Below are positions 10,799 through 23,760 of a stretch of 64,000 nucleotides of DNA, one piece after another. The stretch is from Talinum fruticosum (Eukaryota > Streptophyta > Magnoliopsida > Caryophyllales > Talinaceae). The translations under genes and the position numbers were made by a program. Where the stretch lies: contig JAITYX010000011.1 in the NCBI GenBank assembly GCA_021018815.1, positions 5,284,501 to 5,348,500 on the forward strand, read 5' to 3'. Within the stretch, counting starts at the first letter, position 1, and each line of letters starts with the position of its first letter. The notes beneath the pieces were generated by a model. The model was not told the origin of the DNA, made no database searches, and was given only the letters and a program-made list of their open reading frames with translations.

Positions 10799-13700
10799 AT
10801 GGTTCCTATTTACTACATCATTGTTGCATTGCCATGCACTCTGGGCGCAATTGCTTTGGCGATTTTCCACATTTACCGCCATCTCATGAACTACACTGAG
10901 CCTACTTATCAGAGATATATTGTCCGAATTATCTTCATGGTTCCGGTGAGTGTTCCTTCTTTTCGTGGTAGATCTACTTTGGTGCTATGTATCTTCTGTG
11001 TTCATCGGGCGATCTTTGTACTTATTTTAATATGGGAATGTTGAGGAATGAGCTGCGTTGTGTTTTCCTTTCATGTTTTTGAGGGTTTATATGATGCATC
11101 GAGAAATTAATTTTTGTCTCCGTTTTGATGTAATGGGCTAGTTGGTGAAATTGATTTTTACTGTAGCGTGCATATAATTATTGGTGCTACTAAGGAAATG
11201 TAGGGAGGTCAATTTCATCTTTTCATGAGAATTATCTGATTGTGCACTTTAGAACTTGAGAAGTAATGCTTCAGGTTTTGGGATACTCTTTTCAATGGGT
11301 TTTGGAGCATGCCAGCATGAGTTCCTGGTTATGGGTGGCTCCTAATTTTTGTGATTTTTGTATGAGGTGTTTATAACTTTTTCCAAATATCTTTCTTAGA
11401 TTAAAAATGTAGAGTGGAATTGGTCTTTTTCTTAAAGGGGTAAGGTTGTCTTCATCTAGACCTACTCATGCTTTCCTAAGTTTGGACCCACACTAGGTGT
11501 TTTGTAGTTGTAGGTTATAAGGATAGAGACAAGTGCTTCACCAAATAAATTTTGAATTTATATGATTTGGTGCTAGTAGATTAAGATCGATTTTTACTTT
11601 TTATGAAAATGGTCTTGACTTCTAGCTGTTATTTACACTGTGAGACTTTCCTTTAGGTACGTCAACAAGAATATTGTTATTAAATGAGTAAAGGATGCAC
11701 GAGGTTTTACAAAAAATAAGGCTAATAAACATTAAAAAAATGCCTGTTGTCATTTGCAGATTGCGATACCATAACCAACCAAACCAAGCTATTGAGGATC
11801 TCAATTAGGGATTGCTTTGGGGCCTATTGATGTTATCTTCCCAATTTATAAACTCATAATAGTAGTATTATTCTTGTTAGGTAGAGGCCAAGAACTAGAA
11901 AGTCTGGTTTTCTTCTTTTAATTCTCATTTAAACTAGCAACTCTAAAATAAACTTATTATATGTGGACCTCTTAGATCGCCCCATCCAATATATCAAATT
12001 CATTATAGATTCTTCATTAAATGCTACTTATTTTTGAGCTATTTAGAAACAAAAATCCTTTCTAGTTTGCTCCCATAATCCTTTGGGTGAATCTCGTTAA
12101 GCACAGATAATCAATTTCTAGACTAAGAGTACAACTAACAATGGTCAATAACTGGTGGATAACATTTCAAAACTGAACACTTAATTTGACAACACTGGAA
12201 TAAAACAGCAATAAAGGGGTGTTTATAACCTGAAACTAGCTAAAAAGATACACAAAATGTGCTAGTATCCTGATAGACTAGGAACTACTTTCATTAATTT
12301 TGGTGACTTGCATTATAAGATTTACTATTCCATAAAGAAAATAATGCAAGTCCCAATTGCCAAAAGAGAAGTCCTATTCCCAATGTAGCGAAAATTGAAT
12401 AAAAGAGTGCAATGCTTGCTACTGAATTCAAACCAGTGACATTTAAGGGGTGAAACTGACTTCGTACCACTAGGCTAGCAGTATGTTACTGATGAGTGGG
12501 ATCTTTGATATACTTGCTTTGTTTTAACTGAGATTGATAATACATGGAAATATTTCCCAAAAACTGCTGGGTACTATCCTCTAAATAGCTCTGCCACTGT
12601 GTGGGCTATAGTAGTTGGACTTGGTCACAAGTGTCCCAATAGAGATAATGTATCTCTCAAGGGCCAATGTGTTCAAGTCAAGGAGAGATCTGAAGGAGGG
12701 AAAATGGAGATCAACTCGGGCAAGGAAAAGAACTTTCGTAATATAATTTCTAGGATTTTTGTGAGGTAAAACAAGAAGAGGTAACTTGAAAGATGCAAAA
12801 ACAAAGAAGAAAGATATGAACCCTACTCACCAAATGAATCAACACTTGGAAAGAAGAGAGTTATGGTTGAATTAACACCAACTAGGATAAGAAACAACAC
12901 CTACTTATGATCAATTTTGTTCGAGGAGCTAGAGTTAGACTTGGATAGGACATACCACCAAGCTCAATATGTGGATGAGGGCCCTTAATCACCTTAGGGA
13001 GAAGGCACACTTACCCAAGGGAGAGTAAGAGTCACTTGGACACTATTTTACTCGGCCAAAAGTGAAGATAAGTAAAGAATTTAAAGGGGTGACGGGATCC
13101 TAGCTCAACTTCTAAGTTAATATAACAACTTGTCATTACAAGCCAAACATGAAAGGCTATTTATGAGCCCCCTATTTTGTCCTCTCTCACTTTGTGCATC
13201 TACTTACACGCTTAGGGCCGGGTAGGAGTTACATAAAAAACAAATAGAAATAGAAAAAGAAACGAACAAAAACATTATAAAAAAGAGCATAAACGAACTT
13301 ATAGTTGTATAAGCTGTTATTAAAAGCTGTTATGAGCTTTTACAAAATTTTTATTATACCGTTGAAGGTATTATTAATTTTATATATTCCACAATATCAA
13401 ATATTTGGTGAATGAATATTTGAAAAATTATTATTTATAATTTTTAAAATATAGTATTTTATTTTTCTAAGAAAAATAATTTTTATTATAATGTTTCTCA
13501 AATATCAAAATTTTTATTATAATGTTTCTCAAATATGAGAAAAATAATTTTTATCTAGTTTGACAAAAAGACAAAAAATTGTAGAATTAAAATATTATAA
13601 AAAACCAAATTAAAAAATTTAAAAAACTCCCAATAATACTTTCCCCTTCTATCTTTCAATTAAAAATATAAAAAAAAAAAATAAAAAAATCCAAAAAGTA

Positions 13701-16700
13701 CCCAAAAAACCCTCAATTATACTTTCCTCTTCTCTTGCATATGCTCTTTTCTCAGCTAGTATTTCTCCTCTCTCCGTGCTCCAAAAGGTACCCAAATAAT
13801 AATAATAATAATAAACGTAAACAAATAGAAACAAATAGAAATAAACAGAAAACAGAAATAAATGATGGTTTTTATGTAACTTCGAAGAGGGCCTTAGTTT
13901 AAAAAGTCTTTGTGAGGCATGCTTCATCATGAGGCTACCATGTTAGCGCCTTGGAGGGGAAGAGGTGCCCCTCAAGGATGCAAGGCTATATTTACCCTTT
14001 TTCTTGTCTTTCTTGCCCTTTCTTTACCTTTTTTTTCTTTTCTTTTCTTTCCGTGAGGGTCCTTAAGGATATGCAAGGTACATGCCCCCTTTATTATTTT
14101 TTTGCGCTCTCTCATATGGACACCTCTTTTTGTAGCCTATCTTACCAATTTTCTGGCGAACCAAAACATGAGCTATAAAGTTCACAACCCTCCCCTTCTT
14201 TATGTTTTGCCTTGGTTACATTGTTTATGAATTAGCCCTGTGAATGTGAGTTGGTGCTAAACTGATTTCTAATATTTCTAGGACTATGCTTGTAAAGTAA
14301 GTGTGTATTTTGGGGAACTACGATGATAATAGACATATCTGAAGGCTTTTTGCAGTTTTATTGGTTACGTTGATGTCTATGGATGTCTCCCTACCTTTAT
14401 TAATGCATTTATCCAACTTGTTTCTACAAAATATGCTTTGTGAATGAGTTTTAAGAATTATGCATAAAAGTGTGCCTCACGTGTGGAAAGTGTGTTCGTT
14501 CACCTTGAAGCCTGGACCCAGGACCCTTTGCGCTTTTGTGCACCTCGAGCTTTTTAAACTAAGAAATTATACTGTAGAAAAAAACCTAAATTAAAATTGA
14601 AAACATTACAAGATATAACTACAACTTGACACCTAACTTGAGTGAGTAACTAAAAAAATAAGTGTCAGATTCAAAATCATACTTCCTAAGATTTATTTAG
14701 TAAAGGGAGCGATTTGCTTCATTCGTGTATTAACCCAAAATGGAGCCTTGAACATGCTGGAGCTAAATTAAGCTTTATTCAGGCCAAAGGAGAATTCCTT
14801 CCATTTGATGGTTGGATGAAAGTAATTTCTTGAGGATCTTGTGACCGTATTTTGAGAGACATTTTGAAAAATATTAATCAACAATTTTCATGCCATAAAG
14901 TCCCCAAGAACATGAGACTAAGCGGGGAAAAAATCCAGAGTTTAAAAGCTGTGCACTGAACTGGAGCAGTTCTGATGTGTTTTGACTTTAAGGGCAGAAA
15001 TCTTGGGGAAAATGAACTTCAAGTTGATTGCAACTTGATCATGTGAAAATGACTCTTTAATCTGTAGAATAGAGCTGGTTGTCTTCAGAATAGAGCCGGT
15101 TGCACTCTGAAATGTCAAATGAAACACATCAAAAGTAGAAGCACAAAACTGCGCGTGGACAGTGAGTGAGCTGCAGTTTGACATCATGATTTTGAGTTCA
15201 ACTTTGACTGACCAAATGACGTGTTAATCAAGTAAAACTTGATTCATTGGAAAGAGGAAATCTTGAATTTTGACTGAGGCATTTAATCATTTCCCAAGAA
15301 CCACTGAACTTGCATTACAACTCTCCACAGTTCGGCCTTGCACAATGCCGAGCAGGGCTGGCTTGATCTGCTGAACCTCCAACTTCAAAAATCCATAACT
15401 TTCTGCGTACTGCGTAAATGGATGAAGTCAAAGCCAAAAGAAACTTTCTATTGTCTATTTTCACCTCCGACAAGAATCACATCAAAAGCCTGTGAGGAGG
15501 GAGAACCAGCTGCATAATCTCAACTGGTCTCTTCTGATAAACCTGCATCCTGTAATGTTGACACTTTTCTAATCCTAGCCTTTGACTTAGATTATTTTAC
15601 ATTTGCTTAGATTTTGTTACATTCATGGACAGTAATCGACTCCTTCAGATTTCTTATGACACCCCGTGGGTGCAATATGGACCTCTCTAAGCTAGAGAAA
15701 TAAATAAAAAGAAAACGGTACAATAAACTGGACTCCAGGACAGATTAACACTAGAACTGGAGATAGCCTGAAATAAATTTCATGACTCACAAATAGACTT
15801 AATTAGCTTGCTAAAAAGTTAATTTGGGCAAGTTTAGTGCCCATTTGCTCAAGTAATTAAGTGCACAAAGCAGAACTAAAAATCGGGAGAAATGGAGAAT
15901 TTTGGTTCTCTTGATCCTCTTGGACTTAAGCTTCATCATTGGAGCTATGAACCCCATCAAGAATCTCCTCGTAAAATTTGACATCTTATTAATCTTTATC
16001 CTCAAATGAAATTCCACAGAATGGCTTATGCCATGATATTTGAATGAAGGAATTGAAAGACGGCCTCAGCATGCATGATTTTGCCATGATTTTACCTCTA
16101 GTGGAATAGATGCACAATGATATGAGTGAGACCCAAGGAGATCTCCTTCAACAAATGTACAACTTTTTGACCTGCCTATTTTCAAGACATAACTAGGGTT
16201 TTAGTTCAATTAAAGTTTCTAAGAGTCATATAAGTCATAGCCATGTCTTACTGTTGAGTTGTGGACATGTATATGGTAGCGTAAGATAAAGACACTGAGT
16301 AACAGAGGTGATGAAAAATTCTGGACTAGAATGCCCCAAATAATAGGAGCCAAAGATTTCAAGATGATTTATTCTAGTGGAAGCCCTAGAAGCAAGCTAT
16401 CTATCTTACCAAATATGCTGTCGTATATTCTTGTGCTCAAGCCAATGCAAGTTTTAAATAGTAATGATTTTTTTAAAAATTTTTAAAACTGTCACATTAA
16501 ATACTCGCAGATGTTGTTACCTTGGTTCTCCTTCCATATATAGCTTTATGGCTCCGGTGGTTTTTGTTAATATATTCAAATTATTCCCTAAATAGAAATT
16601 ATGTTGCAGATAAGCAATTTATGTCCTTTTTCTGGATGTATTGTACATTTTAGTTATTTCATTAGCTGGTATCTTGAAGCATGTTGTCTTCAGCTTAGCA

Positions 16701-19700
16701 GAATGATGAGTGTTAAATTTTAAGCTTTCCAAGTATTTTAAGTTCCTGAAGCATTCTAAGTTATTTTCATACTGCTGATTCTGTTGTCTGCCTGATTTAT
16801 GCTGATTATCAATGGCTTAGCACTAGTTGCATGCTGTTATTCATCTTTTCTTGTATCGTGTTATCTGTTGTTCTCACTCTGTTCTTTCTCTTATTTTTCT
16901 TTGATTTGTTGGTTTGTAGTGATGGTATATTTGGTCTTACTATTGTGAAACTTCTTATTGGCAGGTTTATGCACTGATGTCTTTCCTGTCCCTTGTTATG
17001 CGTGACAGTGCCATTTATTTCAACTCTCTACGAGAAATGTGAGTATGATAATTTCATTTTTGGGTACTATTCAACCCTCTTTTGTCATTAAATAACTTTT
17101 GGCGTCTTAAGTTTGTTACCTTGTTTTGTAGCTTGGTTGCTTGATCAAAGTTATAATAGTTGTATACATGCATGAAAGCTTCCAAGTTTTAATTATTTAG
17201 AGCTATCTTAAAAAGCAAATTTTTACTGATTCCAAATCAGCATGTGAAGTAGATTTTGACTGGATCCTACCAGTGACTTGGGATAATTTCAGGATTGGTT
17301 ATCCTATTATGTGGTCGTTCTATTATGTATGTATTTTAAGTCATGAAGATATAAACAGATGTGAAATTTATTGTAGCTTTCAAGGTTTTCTGGCATTCTG
17401 TAGCTAAACACCATTTTATGAATAGTATCCACTGCCTTTGCATTGTTTAGTATGCATAGATTCTCTGTGCACTATTGTTCTTTGTTTTTCTTCTTTCACC
17501 TTTCATCCTATCATTTCTCATATCTTTCTGTCCACTAGCTATTTGTTCATCATTGACAGAGTACGATAAAGCTTAAAGGTTATGCATTTTAGTTCTTGCC
17601 TATGGTAAAAATATGTCTCAAAACAGCCTCTATTGAATTTTGAGAAAGGATGTGAACTATATAAAGGACTTGAATTAACTATGTTACCAACATGCATTTC
17701 TTCGTTTGGGATGCTGAATAGGAACAGATGCCCGAAATGATTATTTGTTGAGGCAGGTTAGGTTGGTGTGCTCACTGTATATAGGTAGGTCTAGATCTGG
17801 TGTCTTTGCTTTGAGGGATTTGATTTGATTGCTAAATAAATTTTTTTTTTGTGAGCTGTCCTTGAAAATATGCTTGCTAGTGTAACCACTTGTCCTGGGC
17901 TTGAGCTCGGGGAACATTTTATAGCAACTGAGTGCAGATACTGTGTCCATTTTTAACAGTAATATGAACCACTCTTAATAGATAAGATGGTTGTCTGTTG
18001 CTGGCGCATAAGCAGTGATCTCACTTGTTAAAACAAGGTTTAAACGCTCACTTTAATAAATTTTTAGGTCCTTTTCTCTATCCTTGTGGGTTTGGGTTCC
18101 GCATTTGGTTCCTAGAAATCATGTTTCTCTTGCCATATATATTGCCGATGTGGGGCACACAGCTTGTTATAAAGACTCACCCTTTGATTGATTCCTGTGC
18201 TTGAAAAATATAAGTTTCTTGAAGCTGATATTCATGAGCTTTTGCTTATGCTATTAGTCTTTTCAGCATGTCAACTTTTCCTATTGCTTATGCTATTGGT
18301 CTTAACATTTGAAGCCATTATTTGTGAATGAACTTTCATTCTACTCTCTTATTCACATTGAATGGTAAATACAAACCCTACTGGGTAGATAAGGTAGTTA
18401 CCAGTTGCTACCAGCTACACCGTGATTTCACTTGTTTAAGGAAGTTTCAAAAGCACTTCCTTCGATAAGATCATGTTCCTTTCTCTATGCCTGTAGGTTT
18501 CCACATTTGGTTTTGGAAATCATTTCTCTTGTGTGACCTGCTGCTTATATGTGGCAACTGCTTCTCATAGTGACTCTTCCTTTTATTAGTTCCTGAGATT
18601 TGAATGTGGAGAAATGCAACTGTCTAGGCACTCATGCTTAGGCTTTTGCTTATGCTATTATTCTTTTCAGCATGTGAACTTTTTCTCTTGCCTCTTTTGC
18701 ATTTCTTTTTGTTGTTTGTGAATGATCACATATTCTACTGTTGGCTATAAATCCAATTTCTCTGTTTGATAAACAGTAAGGTTGTGGTGTTCTATGGATT
18801 TGTTTTGAGGATTATTAATTTATAGGTTACATTTTGCTGTGGGATTTGTTAGTGAATGACTATTTCATGGGTCCTTTACATATGAAGGAATCCTCTCTTC
18901 AAATGCTTATGCTAGACTCTCATGATACCAAATACCGAAGTATTTTTAGAAATCAAAAAGATTCTTTTTTCTACTGTAATTGAACTAATAAAAAAATTAT
19001 TTCCTATCTATTATTATTATCTTACTTATCAACAATTTTTGTACCCTCATGTGGAGGATCACAATGAGTTTTTTCATTCATGTGTTGGAAAATTAGAACA
19101 GTTAGAATGGGAAAACAAGACCATCCAAATTGCAGTTATGAAAAATTTTCATGTTTGAATGAAGAGTTTATACTGTAACAAAAACAGTTTACTGGGGAGT
19201 TTTCTAAAGGCGATTCAGTGAAACTTGGGCATTTCTAGTAGTATATGCTTTGTCTTCATTGATCAACTTACTGCATGGTGTCTGCATAGTACAAACTGTT
19301 GGAATTAGCTGCTTCTCATACACAATCAGTGAGCTTTGTTGAATCATTGATGTAGCTTCTCATAACCATTCTGATCCTCTGGTATCAAATTGCTCTTAAT
19401 ACCTTTGTGGGGATACATTGTGTCTCTTGCCTTCTTGTGGGCATTGTGCTGTGTTCTTGTGTTTGTTTGTTTGGTTTATTTTTTCTGTTTTTTTGTGGTG
19501 GTGGTTGGGGGTGGGGGATACCTCCACATAAAAACATAGGTTGAACCTGCTATTGCATGTACGAAAATTTCATGTTAGCCTTGGTTATAAACTTGCCTCT
19601 TGTTTGGTTTCCAGCTTGAAAAACATGTTGGGTATTCTCACATGGATACTTTTAACTCAAATTTTCTGTTGTTTCAGATATGAAGCTTGGGTTATATATA

Positions 19701-22700
19701 ATTTCTTATCATTATGCCTGGCATGGGTTGGTGGTCCTGGAGCTGTTGTGCTGAGTTTGACTGGTCGAGTTTTAAAGCCTTCCTTCTTTTTGATGACATG
19801 TTGCTTTCCTCCGATACCATTGGATGGGTAAGTGGATGTGTGAGGCTTCTTTGTTCGCCTGATTACAATACATATTGCACAATTTTAAGCAGAAGCTACT
19901 TATGGCAACAAATAGTTTAGTGACAAGAAAGTACGATAGGGGTTTACCGAGTAAGAATGATGTAAACCTTCTTTTCTATGGGAAGTTGTGAGGAAGCTAT
20001 AATCTAGTTATCAAACTTTTTGAAACTCTAGTGGTTTGACTTCCCACAAAGCATTAGTGGTGATTAGACTTGTCAATTCGGGCGGGCGGGGTTAAATACG
20101 GATCGGGCTTATTCGGGTTCGGGTAAAATACGGGTCAGGCGCATTTCAAGTTCGGGTAAAATACGGGCGGTTGTATATCGGGTTATACGGGTTTCGGGTC
20201 GACCAAACGGGCTGAGATTGCCTTTTTATAAGTAATTTTTCTTTTTTAATTATAAAAATTCAGCATAGTTTTTGCTTAAAATTTTTGATAGTTTTACGAA
20301 AAAGTATACTATTTCTATTTTCTAAAAAGAATATTAAAAAATATTAAAAACTTTCATTATAATATTGGTGTGAAGATCCCATTGAGTCAAGCGACCCGTT
20401 TAAATAAAGTCAATGAAAGATTGGTCAATAATAGTTTAATTAATAATGACTTGTTCTCGTTAATGATTCATTTAAGGTTCCGATATTTATTTCACCTCTC
20501 CTATTACACTAAGGAGGTTTATATGTATATTTACTACGGTTTAGAACACATTGAGAAAGAGTTGATCCGTTGCCGATGTAACCGACCCATTTTATCACTA
20601 GCAAAAATTTGACTTGGTTTTAACCCGGCCAATGGCCTATCCTAGGCGCTATGATTCAGGTACAATTTCAAATAAATAAGAATTTGAGATTTACAATAAA
20701 CAAAAATTATTATTTTTAATTATAATATCAAAATTTTCCATCATTATAGTAATACTATTTCTACAAGACAAAAGTATATTATTTAATATGTGACTAGGTA
20801 TATTCAATTCACAAAAAATACAACGAGTATAACTTGTGCACTTAGTATTTTTAATATATCACGCCATTTGAATGCATATATATTTTTATTGAAATTAATT
20901 ATGCATAATTTTTGTATATAATGGTTTTTTTATGAGGAAGAAGTTAAAAAATGAAACAATATTAGTTTCCGTTTGTAAATGATTGCCATAAATATGTAAA
21001 TATGTAACGTCTCTGCAAATGACGGGATACGATAAATAACCATTATTAAAAGAGTGATAAAGTGAAGGAAAAATCATATAACATGCATAAAACATAATCA
21101 ACGAGTCACAAAGCTAAAATTGTTGTTTTTATTGCCTTGACCCAACAGGTCAAATGGGTTCGGTCACACTCGACCCGCTAATTTGCGGGTTTTTCTGGTT
21201 TGGGTCGAGAAAATCGTGTCCAAAACTCAAAAATTTCGGGTGGGTTTGGGTCGGGTTAATTTTTGCCAGGTCTAGTGGTGATTAACGAACGGGCAATGTT
21301 GATTTACCTGCTGCTGAAAATGAACTCATTTGGGATTTTTGGTGCTTTGCAGACGTTTCATACGAAGATGTAAGCAAGGATGTCTACAGTTTGTCATTTT
21401 GAAACCCATTTTGGTGGTAGTCACATTCATACTTTACGCAAAGGGGAAATATGAAGATGGAAACTTCAGTGCCAAGCAATCTTACCTCTATCTTACTATT
21501 ATCTATACCATATCATATACAGTTGCGCTGTATGCACTGTTCTTATTCTATGCAGCTTGTCGAGATCTGCTTCAGCCTTTCAATCCTGTTCCCAAATTTA
21601 TCTTGATAAAATCAGTTGTTTTCCTGACCTATTGGCAGGTAGAGTTTCTTTAATGTTGATGTGCTATTGCTGTCCTTTGCTTCCTAATGTGTGTGTGTGT
21701 GTTGGGGGGGTAGAGGGGATATCTACATTGTGGTGAAAGAATCTGTTAGCTTAGTTTCGGGAAAAAAAGCATGTGAAGTGATTGGATTACACTCTTTACT
21801 CATGTGCTTCTGATAGATGCAAATTACCCTTCTGAATCATCTTCAGGATCATGACACTCAGCAGGGTCTTTTGCTTATAGATGTGGATGCATTACACAAG
21901 AGTTATATTGCTTTCTTGGCATGGTGTGGTGACTGCCTTAGGCCCTGAATTTTTTCATGTTAATATGTTATTGCATCTTGTTCAGAAATCCATTGTGATT
22001 GTAGCAAGATTAGAAAGGATATTAAGCCTCATAATACTGGCTGATCACACTGTTGAACTGAAGCATCAGTAATTAGTTTTATCATTTTCCCGGACTGCTG
22101 GGAGGCATTGTATTTTCTATTATGATAAATGATGTTGCCTGTATACCTGAAAGTTAATGTGCTTATTTTGATCTTGCTAAGATATAGTTGAGAACTATGA
22201 TAGGAAAAATCTTCCTTTGTCTTACAGTTTAGTTTGTAGGGTGTCTTGGTTTTCCTTGCTGCAAAATCTGGATTCATAAAGAATGCTAAGGATGCGGCTG
22301 ACTTTCAAAATTTCATCGTTTGTGTGGAGATGCTCATGGCCGCTGTTGGTCACTTTTTTGCCTTCCCTTACAAGGAATATGCTGGTGCAAATATCGGCAA
22401 CTCCTCTGGTTTGTCAGGAAGCCTTGCACATGCTGTGAAGTTGAATGACTTCTATCATGATACAGTTCATCAGGTTAGTGGCTATAGTCTTAATTGTTTG
22501 CCAACTAATAATTTATGATTTTGCTATATGATAAACAATAAATGAGCAAGATGGGAAGGTTGAAATCTGACGTTGAGTTTTGGTCTTAATTGATTGCCAA
22601 CTAACAATTTTTTATTTTTCTATATGATGGACAATAGACAAGCAAGATGGGAAAGGTTGAAATCTGATGTTGAGTTTGATATTTTAATATTGAAATACCC

Positions 22701-23390
22701 TGTGTTACTTGGACGTGGGTACGGGTGTCTGATATGTAGATGTGTCCAAGTGTTAGACTAATCCGAGTGGGTTGTCGGTGCCGAGTATGTTGAATCCCTT
22801 TTTGGGCACCCTTCACTATGTGTGACTAGAATGCAGGCTGTAGCCTCTTGGTCACTGTGCTCCTGGCACCCTGTTAAGTCTGTAAGAGGTAACTGGGATA
22901 TTCTTTAGGAGGGCAGTTCAAGCTTGAGAGCTTGACAGGGAGTTGGTATTTGCTTCAGCTTGATTCAGTTCATGCTTCCCGTCTTCAATTGTTCTCAAGA
23001 ATGATTGATCCTTCTGACAAATATTTACAGTTTGCTCCGACATATCACGAGTATGTGCTCTACAACCATGGTGAGGGTGAAGTAGGACCAAGGAAATATC
23101 GGTCACGCACTTTTGTGCCTACTGGACAAGAAATGGATGCAGTAAGAAGAAACAAACACATGTATGGGGCCAAGTCAGATGAAATCCAGCCGTCTAGCCA
23201 GTCAAACTCTACCACAAGCACGCCAAAAAATCCTGGGTCTGGGCCAGATCCAAGCTCAGAGAACATGAAGTCTTCTCTACTTATGGATACTTCAAATTCA
23301 GATCCATATGATATGGCCCTCATTGATCTTGACCTTTCCAGTTTCCCTCCAAAGGTTCCTGCTGCAAATGAGGAGGCATCGAAGCGGTGA
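10799..23390 (+). CDS. DUF300/TMEM184 family membrane protein (LAZ1 homologue, organic solute transporter alpha-like)
   Basis: Coding exons: 10799-10945, 16965-17038, 19678-19827, 21353-21638, 22240-22473, 23031-23390. All introns are GT-AG, and joining gives 1251 bp, 416 residues plus stop. The protein has about seven hydrophobic segments and carries the Solute_trans_a (DUF300) hallmarks: EPTYQRYIVRIIFMVPVYA after TM1, YEAWVIYNFLSLCLAWVGGP, RRCKQGCLQFVILKP, DLLQPFNPVPKFILIKSVVF and FPYKEYAG. The cytosolic tail has KYRSRTFVPTGQEMDAVRR and a Ser/Pro-rich end. From memory it matches the Arabidopsis At5g26740/At3g05940 clade more than LAZ1 itself. LAZ1 relatives act at the vacuolar membrane in brassinosteroid signalling and cell-death control; transport activity in plants is unproven. 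The start fits the family's short N-terminus. No disabling change was seen. Introns hold several repeats and mobile elements. Confidence 0.93.
10946..16964 (+). other. First coding-region intron (6.0 kb), mostly unassigned
   Basis: Donor CCG|GTGAGT and acceptor TTGGCAG|GTTTAT. The intron is much longer than usual for a plant gene. It holds a complete Harbinger MITE (13215-13893). The stretches 12480-13200 and 14500-16100 look like old inserted repeats (no protein similarity, no clear ends). I see no gene inside. Confidence 0.8.
13215..13893. mobile_element. PIF/Harbinger-type MITE (679 bp) in the DUF300 gene intron
   Basis: It begins GGGCCGGGTAGGAGTTACAT and ends, reversed, GGCCCTCTTCGAAGTTACAT, sharing AGTTACATAAAAA. 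It is flanked by TTA on both sides (13212-13214 and 13894-13896), the 3-bp target typical of PIF/Harbinger. The inside is AT-rich with an AAT run (13796-13814) and has no transposase. One end of a relative is at 4511-4566. Confidence 0.75.
17981..18790 (+). repeat. Diverged tandem duplication (unit about 405 bp) in the second coding-region intron
   Basis: Matching landmarks recur about 404-407 bp apart: GATAAGATGG (17981) against GATAAGGTAG (18388), TTTCTCTAT and GGTTTC landmarks, and GCTTTTGCTTATGCTATTA (18238 and 18642) followed by CTTTTCAGCATGT. The copies are clearly diverged, so the event is old. It lies in the intron 17039-19677 and does not touch exons. Confidence 0.8.
20065..21274. 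mobile_element. Non-autonomous hAT element, copy 2 (1210 bp), in the third coding-region intron of the DUF300 gene
   Basis: Ends TAGACTTGTCAATTCGGG and, reversed, TAGACCTGGCAAAAATTAAC. It is flanked by a perfect 8-bp duplication GTGGTGAT (20057-20064 and 21275-21282). Both ends are arrays of CGGGTT, CGGGTAA and GGGTCGGG motifs; the middle is AT-rich with no transposase. Its right end is only 78 bp before the acceptor of the exon starting at 21353. Confidence 0.9.
22488..22680 (+). repeat. 95-bp tandem duplication in the last intron of the DUF300 gene
   Basis: The unit starting GTCTTAATTG (22488) recurs at 22583, including TGCCAACTAA, CTATATGAT and GGTTGAAATCTGA. The copies differ at several positions. 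The first copy begins 14 bases after the donor at 22474. Confidence 0.9.
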
Positions 23391-23760
23391 CACGACTGAA
23401 GCTATGTGCCAATGATTAGGGAACTAGAGATTGTCTCATGTTTGTAAACACACTTCATTTTGAAATTAGAACCCATCATTGGTTGAAAAAGAAAAAAGAA
23501 TAGTGTGTTGTGAATATGACTCAAGGCCAGATGGTATCTCTTGCAAAGATACATCCCTATTTACAGCTTACCGTCAGCCGCCATGGCGTTTTGGCCTTGT
23601 GCAATGTACATACCTGTGAGTTGTGACCGAATTCCCTTCTCTGAGGCTTTGATTCGCTAGATACTCAGGTTCATTGTTTTTCCACGTTTTTGAGTTTTTC
23701 TTTTGATTGTGATTAATGCATGTTTTTCCCGTTTTGGTATTGCAAACAGATGAATTCGCC
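23391..23760 (+). other. Probable 3' UTR of the DUF300 gene
   Basis: The stop TGA is at 23388-23390. The following AT-rich, T-rich stretch contains no other gene; I could not pick a single poly(A) signal with confidence. Confidence 0.5.

Noticed and set aside
22918..23390. 152-codon open frame and its antisense partners
   Set aside because: It is the last exon of the DUF300 gene extended backwards into the intron; the true acceptor is at 23030/23031.
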